Assembly (NCBI GenBank): GCA_029339195.1
Contig: JAPTJF010000106.1
Span: 87,568-151,567, forward strand
Direction: 5' to 3'
Length of the DNA: 64,000 bases
Source of the DNA: Micractinium sp. NFX-FRZ
Lineage: Eukaryota; Chlorophyta; Trebouxiophyceae; Chlorellales; Chlorellaceae
Within the stretch, counting starts at the first letter, position 1. The number at the start of each line of letters is the position of its first letter. Positions 1 through 9,992 of the stretch are shown here, piece by piece. Made by a program: the position numbers and the translations under genes. The notes beneath the pieces were generated by a model, which was given only the letters and a program-made list of their open reading frames with translations, was not told where the DNA came from and did not search any database.

Positions 1-1184
1 GGGCCCCAGCCTCCCGACCCCGTCCTCTTTCTGCTGCCGCGGCCGCTTCTCTCCCTCCCCTGCAGGGTCCTGTGGCGGTGGACGTAGCCCAGTTTGAGAC
101 GCTGATGGGGAACATGGTGAGGGTGTTCTGGGCACAGTGTGTTAACCTCAAGTATGGTTGGTACGCTAGTGGCTCTGCCGGTCGGCGCTGCCTCAACTTC
201 CTCCCCTTGCCGCCCTCGTGCCTGCTCGTCGCATCACTGTACGAAGGGGTGGCACCAGTGCTGCTCTGGCTGTGCACGCGCGAACACAAAGACATGGTTA
301 TGCTTGTTCATGTTCCCCTCCCACTCCCCTCCCCGCCCCTGCCTGCCGCAGCACCGCATGAACGGCGGCACCAACATTGCTCTGGCGGTGCAGAAGGCGG
401 GGCAGCTGCTAAAGCCGCTGGGGCCGCGCACGCGACGCGTGCTGGCGCTGCTCACCGACGGGCGCATTGACTCGCACCAGGTGGGGGGTGCAAGCATGTT
501 GAGATGGATAGAGCATGTGGTGCATGTTGGTGTCGCGTGCATGTTGGTGTTGGCCCCTCTCTCCCTCCTCCCCGCTGCACAACTCCCCCCTAAGCCCCGC
601 CTCGAGAAAAAACAACCCAATATGTTGCCGCTGCCACTCGGCCTGTACCCGCTGCAGTCGCGCGAGGCCGCTGACATGGCGTCCCGCCTGGGAGACGAGC
701 AGGCATGCGTGCGCCTGCACGCCTACGGCGTGGGGCGTGGCGTCGACCGAGAGGAGCTCCTGCGCATCATCGGCGGGCGGGAGCCGCAGACGGCAGAGCA
801 GAGGTGCGCTGGGGCATCCGTTATAATCATGGCAGTGGCACGCAACGTGGCCAAAAGCCAGCACTGCAAACAGCTGCTGGGCGCCGGTGGCGGGGCGGGG
901 GCGAACAGCAGCAGTTGGCGGGGCATGTGGCGTGTTCTGTGGGCAAGTGCTGGGGTAAGGTTGAGGGTCCAGGCTGGCGGCTCCTGCCCTGCCCCTGCTG
1001 TTGCTGCTCTGCTCACTTTGATGCTGTGCAGCTTGAATCAACTCAGCTGAGCTGATCATCCTAGATGAGTCAGCCGAGCCAATCATTGTTCATTGGCACC
1101 GTCACAAAGCTGCACACCCCTCGCTCACTCGCCCCCTGATGCAGGTACCTGGGCCTCATGGTGCTGGATGAGGCGCCCTGGTGA
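1..1184 (+). CDS. von Willebrand factor A domain protein, 3' part
   Basis: This is the last part of a gene that begins before the window. Exons seen: 66-116, 352-480, 658-803 and 1145-1184 (TGA). All borders are GT-AG and phases agree. The joined peptide has the layout of a VWA (integrin I-like) domain. A GGTNI stretch supplies the MIDAS threonine, and a LLTDGRIDS stretch is the hydrophobic strand ending in the MIDAS aspartate. A helix and a strand (HAYGVGRGVDREEL) follow. The protein ends 13 codons into the last exon, just after the domain. VWA domains bind a divalent metal and mediate protein contacts; the partner cannot be told from this fragment. The domain call is from motif order only. 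The N-terminal DXSXS part of the MIDAS lies outside the window. Confidence 0.72.
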
Positions 1185-2580
1185 GCCCAGCAAGCCCCGC
1201 TGGCGCCAGCCTGGCCCTGCGCCGAAGCTACCCCGGCAGCCACCGCCCTGCCTGTGCCATTAAAACGCACCGCGTTATTCCTGCGGGCGGAACCATCCCC
1301 ATCCCAGCCAGAAGGTCTGAGAGTCGCCAGCCAGCTAGCCAGCCAGCTGTGTAGCGCTAGCCACAGGCCAGCACGCCATTGCAAATGGCGGCGCCACTCG
1401 TGGCGTTGCCGCAATCCAATCACTCCCCTCTTTGAGTGTACATTACTGTCCTCCCGAGCGCAGCCTTCACGGGCCTGCTGCTCCCAGTAGCCTCCGCAGA
1501 CCCACGTTCCTTGCGGCTTGTGCTCCCCCTGTACCATCATCATCACAACAACCCCACTGAGCTGCTCGCCTGCCGCTAGACAGCACAGCGCAAGGCGGAG
1601 CCCCTTCCCCTAGCCACAAAGGCTCCCCTCTCTTTCCTGCAGGCCATTCCGTGTTGTCACTGTGCACGCCCCTGTACCCTAACCCTAACCCCGGCCCCCC
1701 ACTCCTGCATGTGGTGTTGACATCATGTGGCACTGCATGAGTGCTGCTATGTCACCATGTACACACCCTGGCCACCCCGCATTCCTGCACCCACTCGTTC
1801 ACTTTTCCCTACCTTCTACCCTGCCGCCTGCTCTGTACAGCCTGCGTGTGCGGCCCCCGTTGTGCCATCGCCGCCCCCTCTATGTGCGCTGCACCACTTT
1901 TCTTTTCTGCACGTGCCTGGCCCTCCCTTCTTGGACCCTGATTTTGCACCCTCTCAGACAGCCTCATTCTGCATGTAGCCTCATCTGCACGTAGCAATTA
2001 CCTCCACTGTTGTATGCCTGTTGTATGCTGTGCATTTTGTAACATTAGTGCGTGCAGACGATGGTACCGCAAGGGAGGTGGTGATGCTGCTGCCTGTGCT
2101 ATGGACATAGCAACTACTGTTTCTCTCTGGAAAATGTGCAGCATGTATGCCCCCCGCCTATCCACCCACAAAAAAGCTTATGGGGTCGCATGCAACACGT
2201 GAGCTGGCTTGGCGAGCGAGCGGGCGAGGGGCCTGCAGTCGCAGGCGTTGCGCTTCTGGGCGCGGTGCGCTGCACAGCCCCACGTTGCGCCCTTCCCCAA
2301 GGGGCATCCCGCAGCACAGGACCTCATAGCTGCAACCAGGTTCAGTCTGCGCACTGCTGACTGCTGACTGCATGGTCACCACCGCCAGCCAACAAGGTTG
2401 ACTTGCAGTTGGCAATCTCCCCCACCGCCTGCAACCGTTAAATGCGTGCACATAACCTCACACACGCGATGCAAGTCGCCAATAGGCTCGAACGGGCCCT
2501 ACAAGAGACTACCATATTGCCACGCTGGCGTGTGCGTGGAAAGGGAGGGAGGCGCTTGCAAAGCCGCGGGAGTATCGGGC
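1185..2580. other. 3' region and intergenic spacer
   Basis: No supported gene. It holds the probable 3' UTR of the VWA gene up to the TGTAA at 2038-2042, then a spacer. A short CCCTAACCCTAACCCC run at about 1677-1692 looks telomere-like, but two units are too few to mean anything. Confidence 0.5.
2038..2042 (+). terminator. TGTAA polyadenylation signal (VWA gene)
   Basis: TGTAA is the standard chlorophyte poly(A) signal. It lies about 850 nt after the VWA stop codon and is the first one on this strand. Confidence 0.45.
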
Positions 2581-5540
2581 ATGCCGGCATCGTGTGTGAT
2601 CGCCGCCAACTGCAGCCTCCCTCTCATGTATGCCGCCGCCCCCAGTCTGAGCCGGCCTGGCTCGCGGCTAGTGCTGGCCAGCGCGGCCCCTGGCGCTGGG
2701 GCAGCGGGCAACCCTTGGCACGGAAAGGACGACGACATCAAGCGGCGCGCGGCAGGCAGCGGCGGACCGCGGCGCAGCGAGCAGGGCAGGCACAAGGCGG
2801 CGGCGTGCGAGGCCTCAGCAGAGCGGCCGCGGCGCGAGCGGTGGGTGTCCCCCTGTCTCTTTCCCTGCCTCGTGGTCCCAGTAGGCGTTCCTACAGACAG
2901 ATGAGGGGCTGATGTTGCTGCACAGCCAGTGCAGAAGACATATGCAGAGAGCAACGCACGCATGCCAGCTGGTGGCTTTTCTTGCGGTGGTGGCGGTTGC
3001 TCGCGCCCGCTCTGACCGCCTCTCGTGTGCATGCTGTGCTGTGCATGCCCTGCACCTGCCCTGCAGGCAACGCAGCCCAGATGAGACGCCGCTGCGGGAT
3101 GTGAACCGTGACCGGCTGATGGGGCTGCTCACGGAGCGGTGAGTTCCAGCCTAGTGGGTGCACCGCTGGCACTGACGCATCAGTGCCAGTCCAGGCGCAG
3201 CCGTGCACAGTTTGGGACCCTGTGTTCAGGCAATTGTGCTGCCCAGTGCGGCTGGGTGTGTGTTGTGCAGATTCCAATCAGACAACATGCTGTGCACCCC
3301 AGCGTGCGTGCACGCATGGCATGTGCACTCTGCGTGCGGTGGGCGCCTTCATTGGACGAGCACTGCAGCGCCGTGCTCTCCATCCCTCCCAGCGTGCTTG
3401 CATGCACATCGTATTGTTTCACGGGGTTTGGGTGGATGTGGGGGCGCGTGTGGCCCCTGCCTTCTGAGCTGCCACTCCCCCTCCTTCCACCTCCGCCCAT
3501 GTGCTGCAGCGCTGCCAAGACGCTGCTCTTCTACTTCAGCGAGCTCAACCCCACGCTCATGCAATGGCTGGTGAGGCGCAGACCCCGGGGGAAGTGAGGG
3601 AGGTGGGGGGTGGGGCCTTCTCTGGGATGGTGCGCTTGGGGGGGCTAGTGAGCTGGCGGGCTGCTCCGGGGCCACGTCCGCCGGCTTTCGGCACTGCCGC
3701 GCTGCCCAGGCTTGCATGGCAGCTGAGGTCAGGGGGAGGTGCCACTCGCTGGCTGCGCGGTGCCCTCCACTCCTCCCCTGCTGGGGGTGCCCCCCTGGTG
3801 TCCCCGTGCCCCCCTGGTGTCCCCTGGCCTTTATCTCCCCTGCGCTGCGTCTCATGTAATGCGCCCTGGCCCGTCTGTAGCGGCCCTGCTCTCAACCTGG
3901 CATTGAGCTGCCTTGTGCGCCTCCTCCCCACCTTGCCCCTGCCCGCTTCAGGAATACTACATGAAAGACAACCCCATCCCGAAGGTGGGGCGCCAGCTCA
4001 GCACTGCTGCCAGCTCAGCACTGCCAGCTGAGCGCTGGCACTCCGCTTGTGTGCTGCGTGCGCTGGCAGGTGCAGGGGCTGCCTGGGGTGAACGACACCC
4101 CACAACTCCACCTCCCGCCCAACAGCACCCCCTGCCGCTGCCCCCTGCTGTTTGCCCCTGCCTGCCTGCAGCACGGCAGCTGGGAGGATGTGAGCGGGGA
4201 GTCGTTCCTGAAGAAGCTGCTCAGCATGCCAGTGGAGCAGACAAAGTGGAACTTCTACGGTAAGCCTGCTTGCCTTGCGTTGCCTTGCTTTCTTTTGTTT
4301 TGTTTCGTTCTTTCCTAAGCATGCCGGTGGCTGACACGGTGGAACTGCTACGGTGAGCCCGCCTGATTTTGGCTGGTTTACTTTCGCTTTGTGTAATTAT
4401 GTTCACGTTCTTTCCTGCCCATGCTGCTCGGCGCATGCCTGTGGAGCAGGCACGGTGGAAGTTCGCATGGGAACTGGGAGCGTGCCGTGGTTTCTTGTTG
4501 CCAGGCCCTCATCTGTGTCCGTCCAGCGCAAGGCGGCTGCACAACCAGCCGCCCGCCCGCCCACTCACTTCGTGTGCCCCGCTGCCTGCAGGGCGGGAAG
4601 AGATTTTCGCAAAGTCTTCCTCCCTGGGAGTGGACCCCCGCCAGCTGGCGCAGGTGCGTGTGCCAGCATGCAATGCCATGCTTTCTTTGAAGAGCACACT
4701 CGCTCACTGGCCTACATCGCATGTCTTGTAGCAACCGACATGTCTCGGAGTGTGCGTGGCCATGGGGATCTGCAACTCACTTGAGTTGGTTCCCCTCCCG
4801 CTGTGCAGCGCATCATGGAGATCCGCGCCCAGATTGATCAACCAACTTGGCCTTTAGCTTCTGATAGGTAACCATGGCTCACTCACACCCACGCTCGTCC
4901 TTCCTGCTTCCCCATGCCGCTGTGCAGCGCATCATGGAGATCCGCGCCCAGATTGCGCGGGAGTGGGTGCAGGAGCTGCAGCTGGTGGGGGAGGAGAATG
5001 CGCTGCTGATGCGGGAGACGGTGGCATCCGCCTTCACCCTGGGGTCCATACCAGTGGTGGACCCCTCCCAGGTGGGTGGGCACAGCAGGGACATGTGGCA
5101 GAAAGGAGCGCCTCCCACGCTCCTTTGGTGGCTGTTTAGGCAAGGCGCCAATGGGAGGCCAATCAGTGTCGTCCGCCTGCACCCTGGGATCACCCTAGTG
5201 GTGGACCCCTCCCAGGTGGGAACGGCACTGCGTGTCCGCTGTTTTCTTTGGGGCTTGGCGCGACCCTTTGCTCCCCGCGCTTGGAGGCGCAGGCGGTGCA
5301 GGTGGCGTGGGGGGCAGTGCCCTCGGCCTGCACGCTGGCGGGACCCAGCCCTCCACCCTGGCTGCCTCGGGACCCAGGCTGGGCTGTGCCCCAGCCAGCC
5401 GACCCCTCGCTGTCCCACCCAGCATCCAGAGCAAGACGCCCCACCCTGTCCACTTTGCCCCGCAGGTCAAGGGCTCCACACACCCCGAGCTCGTGCACCC
5501 CGACTTTGTGGACGACTCCGCTGCTGGCGGCGACGACTGA
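2581..5540 (+). CDS. conserved probable plastid protein of unknown function (264 aa)
   Basis: Exons: 2581-2840, 3067-3138, 3510-3570, 3952-3984, 4172-4259, 4592-4653, 4928-5071, 5466-5540; 795 nt with consistent phases. The first about 85 residues are rich in Ala, Ser and Arg and look like a chloroplast transit peptide. The conserved core runs from LLFYFSELNPTLMQWL through HGSWEDVSGESFLKKLL and GVDPRQLAQ to RIMEIRAQIAREWVQEL and ends in an acidic tail. The core style is that of plant and algal plastid proteins, but I cannot name the family with confidence. I considered DUF760 and saw no match to the motif I know for it. The start codon was chosen because it opens the transit-like leader. Introns 5, 6 and 7 and the 3' end carry copies of neighbouring exon edges. 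Function unknown. Confidence 0.7.
4320..4475 (+). repeat. two decayed copies of exon 5 end plus donor site
   Basis: Exon 5 ends at 4259 in a stretch reading AGCATGCCAGTGGAGCAG, then AAGTGGAACTTCTACG, followed by the GTAAGCC donor. A copy with substitutions lies at 4318-4358, keeping GTGGAACTGCTACG and GTGAGCC. A third lies at 4431-4470 (GTGGAGCAGGCACGGTGGAA). Both are inside intron 5. Confidence 0.8.
4803..4836 (+). repeat. truncated copy of exon 7 start with its acceptor
   Basis: The acceptor and first 27 nt of exon 7 (4922-4954) occur a second time without change at 4802-4834, in the intron before the real exon. The copy then breaks off into unrelated sequence. Confidence 0.85.
5188..5222 (+). 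repeat. copy of exon 7 end with its donor
   Basis: GTGGTGGACCCCTCCCAG followed by GTGGG at the end of exon 7 (5054-5076) occurs again at 5200-5222 inside intron 7, with a diverged left flank. Use of this second donor would extend exon 7 into intron sequence. Confidence 0.8.
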
Positions 5541-6041
5541 GCAGCTGCAGGCGGCGGCGACTGATCAGCTTTTGGTGGCGGCGACTGATGAGCTGACGGC
5601 AGCAGACATTGATCAGCTGCTCATCCCAGCGCATGGCCGGCCAGCTGCACGTCCGGCTGTGCCTGGGCTGGCTCTAGCGGCAGCATGCTGGGCGTGTCGG
5701 CGCGCAAGCGGGACGCTCTTATGCGGCCCACGATTTGCTGCACACCACACCGCCAGCCTGCGGCGCATTCTGTGCCTCTTGGCACTAAGTTTTGGCGCCA
5801 GGTGCAGCGCTGGTGTGCAGCAGCAGAGCTGGCGCTAAGCCTGGCGAACTTGGCAAGGCGGGCGGGCAGCACGTCCCGCCACCCCATCCCTTATGCCTTC
5901 CAAACCCCCCTCAGCTATTTTTGCGGCGCAGGCGGCTCCCCCTCTGCACAGCACAGCTCCTCGCTGCTGCCAGCGGAGCAACAGCCTGCGGTGCTGGAGA
6001 AGAACCAAGCGCATACATCAGTCTTCTAACACTCCCCTGTA

Positions 6042-6046
6042 TTACA
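6042..6046 (-). terminator. possible TGTAA signal (ceramide synthase gene)
   Basis: TTACA on the plus strand reads TGTAA on the minus strand, about 720 nt after the ceramide synthase stop. I saw none closer. Confidence 0.3.
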
Positions 6047-6277
6047 CATGCACGCACTGGGTGCCACACCCAGCACGCCTGGCCTCCGCCGCCGCTTCCC
6101 ACCCCTCAATTGCTTTGCCCCCCGCGCTCAGGGCCGCGCCGTTGCCGCTTTTCCCTCCCCACTGGTGCCTCAAACCCTTGTGTACATGTACTTCCCTGTT
6201 GCTCCCCCCGCCCATCGCCCTGATTTCATGCCCACCCAGCCACCCTGACAACCGCGGCGCTGCTCCGCCACGCGCAT

Positions 6278-6282
6278 TGTAA
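6278..6282 (+). terminator. TGTAA polyadenylation signal (2581-5540 gene)
   Basis: First TGTAA after the stop codon on this strand, about 740 nt downstream. Confidence 0.4.
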
Positions 6283-6761
6283 CACTGACATGCGACTGGC
6301 ATGGCAGGGATGAATCACATGAAGACCCAAAGAATGGAACGCTTGCTGTGCAGAACAAGAGTGCTGGCTTGGCAACACGGCAGGGCGGCGCCCAGCCTGC
6401 GCTTTCAATGGCCCCGCAAAAGGAATGGGGGGAGGGCGAAATGAATTGTGTGCATACAGGGACACCGGGCGCCAATGCAAGGTTAAATCAGATTGCGCTG
6501 TGCTGGGGCATATGGGAGGTCCACTTCAGGTGAGCATGCGTGCAGGCAGAGGGGGGCGAGAGCCGGCAGATGGCAAAAGTAATGCACTGATGCATGGCAG
6601 GGTGACAGATGGGGGGGCGCTGCCGAATGGAGCAGCAGGCTGGGAATGGCGGGTGCGTGCGGTGCAGTGTTTGCGGGCCCCTCCAGCAAACCGGCACAGG
6701 TTGGATCGTGGCGTTTGGTGTGCTGCATGCGTTGTGGCGTCCAGGCTGGGGCGGTCGCTCC

Positions 6762-9737
6762 TCACTTCTTCTGCTTGCCGCCGGCAGCGGTGGCGGCTTG
6801 TTGAGGAGGAGCAAGCGCTGGCTGGTCTTCCGGGGAAGGCGTGGGGGGCACCCCCTCCTGCCCTTTGCTGCCCTTGCCGCCCTTGCTGCGCACAGGCACA
6901 GGCAGGGGACCCGAGGGCGGGCTGCCGCCGCCGCTGGGCTGGCCCGTGCTTGCCGCCGCCGCGCCGTTGCGCCCCGCCTGCTGCGCCCCCTGCCCAGCGG
7001 GCCCAGCGGGCTCAGCGCCCTCGGCGTAGCGCTTTGCTGGGTCCAGCTTGGCGCTCATGCGGCTGGCTGCGTCGCTGCCGTGGCTGACCGCGCTCCTGCA
7101 GGCGGCAGAGCGGGCGGCGGCTGAGCGGGTGTGTGATGGGAATTGATCGGGAAAGGGTGGTGTTGGAGAAGCCGGGGCCACTGCCAGACCATATGGAGGG
7201 CACACCTTGCAGCCTCGCACCAGACCCTCTTCATAGAAGCTGTCCAGCCTGCCCGGGCTGATTGACAATACCCGCCCCGCCGTGCCCCGCCCCACGCCCT
7301 GCGTGCCCGCCCCACCTTTGCCCCTCGCCCCGCAACCTTTGAGCCCATTTCCCCTCCATCCATCCTGACCCCACTGCAACTTGTCCCCCTCTTTCGCTCG
7401 CTCCGCCCTGCCTGCCTGCCCACCCCTCCCTGCTGCCCCCCGCCTCACCGCAGCACGCGCACAATGCCCTTCATCCACAGCAGCTGCATGGCGTACAGCG
7501 CCACCAGCAGGACGTTGATGACGAGGTAGATGGTGCTGAAGTCCTCCACTGCGTAAGGGATCTGCCGCCTGCAGCAGAGGGAGGGGGAAGGGGACATGAA
7601 GTTGAGACAGTCGAGCAGCTGGTGGCGAGCTGCGGACGCGCCCACTTGCTGCCTAGCTCCGCAGCCTCCAGCCCTTCATCCTACCCTCACCCATTCACCG
7701 TCACTTGAGTCACAGGTGGACCACTCAACCACCCACCATTGCATACGCAAAAGAAGATGCCACAGACGCCTACCTGGCGTCCACCCACGCACCCATCCAG
7801 CAGTGCATGCGCACCCACTGCTGCAAATGCAAGGCAAGAAGCCGAAGAGGCACAGCCGCCTACCTGGCATCCAGTGCCGTCACTTTCAGGACCGCCCAGG
7901 GGACGAGGATGACGCGGGATAGGAAGAAGGTGGCGGCAAACAGCACAAAGCCGCCGATTTTGAGGGGCCCCAGGCTGAGCTGGTTGCAGATCTTGGCCAG
8001 GTGGAGCAGCGGGTTGGAGACGGCAAAGAGGGCCAGCACTACCACGCCAATGCGCGTGAGGTTGGTGCCTGGCAGGCAGAGAGCCGGGGGAGGGGATGGA
8101 AGGGGCAAGGGCGGCGGTGTGGAACGGGAGATGTAGAGATGAATACTGCCGCAGGCAGGCGGGCAGGGGGGCAGAGCGGCGAGCGCACACGCATCCAGCC
8201 GCCCCGAACGACAGGGCTGCGGCAGCCTTCCCAGCAGCGGCAATGCTGCCGAAGATGCGGTGATGCTGTCTGATAGACATGTTTAACCTACACAGCCCAT
8301 GGCCCCGCTCACCCAGGGAGACCAGGATGAGTGCCAGCGTGGCGCCATGGTGGATCAGCATGTCGCGCCCGTCTGCAAGGGGTTACACGAGAGCGTGCCG
8401 TGCGTAAGCAAGCTTGCGCTGTGCATTTGGGGCACGCAGCGGCTGGTGAGTGGGCAGCACGGCGCTGTGCACGGCAGACGCCCCCAAGAGGCGGGGCGGG
8501 GCGGGGCCCCTGCCACAACAGGGGGTAGCTGCGCGACAGTCGGGTGGGCATTTGGGGTTGGGCTCACGGCTCCGAAGCACCCAGGTGTGCACCGTGCCCT
8601 CAATGCAGCGCCCATCCCACCAAACAGCCCAGCTCCACAACACGCCATGCCACGCTGCGCAGTACAGGGCGGGCTCTTTACGTGCAGGTGTCGGGCTGGC
8701 TCCATGCATGCAGCACAGCGCAGCACAGCGCAGCGCAGCGCACCCGTCAGGCCGTAGCGCAGCACTGGCTTGAGCAGCATGTGCAGGTACCAGGCCAGCT
8801 CCATGTGGTAGTACAGCTTGACCGCTGGGTCGGCGGGCAGGTTGGGCCAGCCCGCCAGGCATGTGGAGGTGTCCAAGAACCAGCAGCCGCCATTCCTGCG
8901 CCAACAGGGCAGCAGCAGCAAGGTTGTCGGTGCGCAGCAGGCGCCAGGTGTCACGGCAGCTCAGGCAATTTTAACTTCCTTCGATCCCTCGGCTGCAGAT
9001 GCATCGTCACATTGAAGGCAACAGGGTGCCCGGCACAGCTGGCTGGCGATGCTTGCTCGCCCGCCTGCTGCCGCACAGCAGACGCACGGCACACGGCACG
9101 CACCGCACAGTACTTCTCACACGCCGCTGCCAGCCATGGCCAGTGCAGCGCTCACCTGCGCAGCATGACAAACAGTGCCGCTGCCAGTATGATGCTGTTG
9201 CCCAGCGTCACCCAGACCTCCTCCAGAAGCCTCTTTGCCTGCATCTCAGCATCCAACTGACTGCCACCCTGGCCGCCGCCGCCGCGTGCAAGTGCCAGCC
9301 GGCGTGTCGGGCCCCTCAGGAGCGCGTTGAAAGTGAAGCGGGCCACAACCAGGAGGGCCAGCAGCCTGCCGGGAGGTGGGGGAGAGGAAGGGAGCAGGCG
9401 TGGGCAGATGGGGGGGCCGAGAGTGAAGCTTTCCCCTCTGAAGGACTGCTAGGCGGGAGGAGTGGCGGCGCCGCCAGCTGCCAGCGGAACGCGTCCCGCG
9501 CCGCGGCCGCACTGCTCCCTTGAAGGATGGACCGGCTTGGTATTGGTTCTGCTGCCTAGAGAGCAGTGCAAGCAGAGCACACCAAGAGCCACCGCGGCCC
9601 CGTACCCCTGCAGCCTGCACTCACCAGGCAGATGCCCCAAATTCCCAGTGCAATGCGCCATGTTCGAATGAAGCCTGCGCCGCGGCATACTCTGGCCTGC
9701 TCGAGCCTTTGAAGAGCAAAGGCAACAGGTTGAGCAT
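6762..9737 (-). CDS. ceramide synthase, LAG1/TLC-domain family (397 aa)
   Basis: Exons on the minus strand: 9737-9625, 9365-9156, 8895-8744, 8372-8313, 8068-7864, 7568-7449, 7095-6762; 1194 nt. The protein is a multi-pass membrane protein. An early membrane segment follows GALHWEFGASAW, then VWVTLGNSIILAAALFVML. The TLC core contains KLYYHMELAWYLHMLL and DMLIHHGATLALILVSLG; the double His at residues 166-167 is the Lag1-motif hallmark. Ceramide synthases N-acylate sphingoid bases with acyl-CoA in the ER. The C-terminal about 110 residues are low-complexity (Gly, Pro, Ala, Lys) and end in Lys-rich GGKQKK, longer than usual. ATG at 9737 gives a sensible hydrophobic start (MLNLLPLLF). The gene is divergent from the CysRS gene with 255 bp between starts. 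Substrate chain length cannot be predicted. Confidence 0.88.
7744..7792 (-). repeat. copy of ceramide synthase exon 5 end and donor
   Basis: On the minus strand exon 5 ends GGATGCCAG, then donor GTAGGCGGCTGTG (7864 downward). About 85 nt further into the intron GGACGCCAG, then GTAGGCGTCTGTG recurs, with more similarity downstream. Confidence 0.7.
8706..8742. repeat. CAGCACAGCG/CAGCG microsatellite
   Basis: A run of imperfect CAGCR units directly abuts the exon 3 donor of the ceramide synthase gene. Confidence 0.7.
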
Positions 9738-9992
9738 GTTTGGGTTTCTGGCGTCCTGCTGTTACACAAACTCTGCCAAGGAGTGCGTGGGAGAGGGCGG
9801 GATGCACAGTGCAGAGGCCAGCAAGGCCAGCAAGGCGCAGCATGCATGCCAGCGCAGCAAAACGAAGGCTCCAGCACTTGGAACCGGCCCTCGAACATCG
9901 CGGCTCAAGTGAAATAATCTGTAATCCGCCTGGGGGGCTTGGCGGGCCGCTAGCTCTCGCTTCACACCCCGACGGACACATTCGCACTTGCA
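9738..9992. promoter_or_regulatory. putative bidirectional promoter (ceramide synthase / CysRS)
   Basis: Only 255 bp separate the two divergent start codons, so both promoters and 5' UTRs must share this stretch. I see no clear TATA box. Confidence 0.5.

Larger units (their letters stand above)
5541..6761. other. convergent 3' regions
   Basis: No gene. Just after the stop, 5541-5625 holds three to four degenerate repeats of the last codons and stop (GGCGGCGACTGATCAGCT type). TGTAA at 6278-6282 (+) and 6042-6046 (-) suggest that the 3' ends of the two convergent genes overlap. Confidence 0.5.

Noticed and set aside
1677..1692. Telomere-like CCCTAACCCTAACCCC run
   Set aside because: Only two units, and the expected green algal form is CCCTAAA; chance is likely in a C-rich region.
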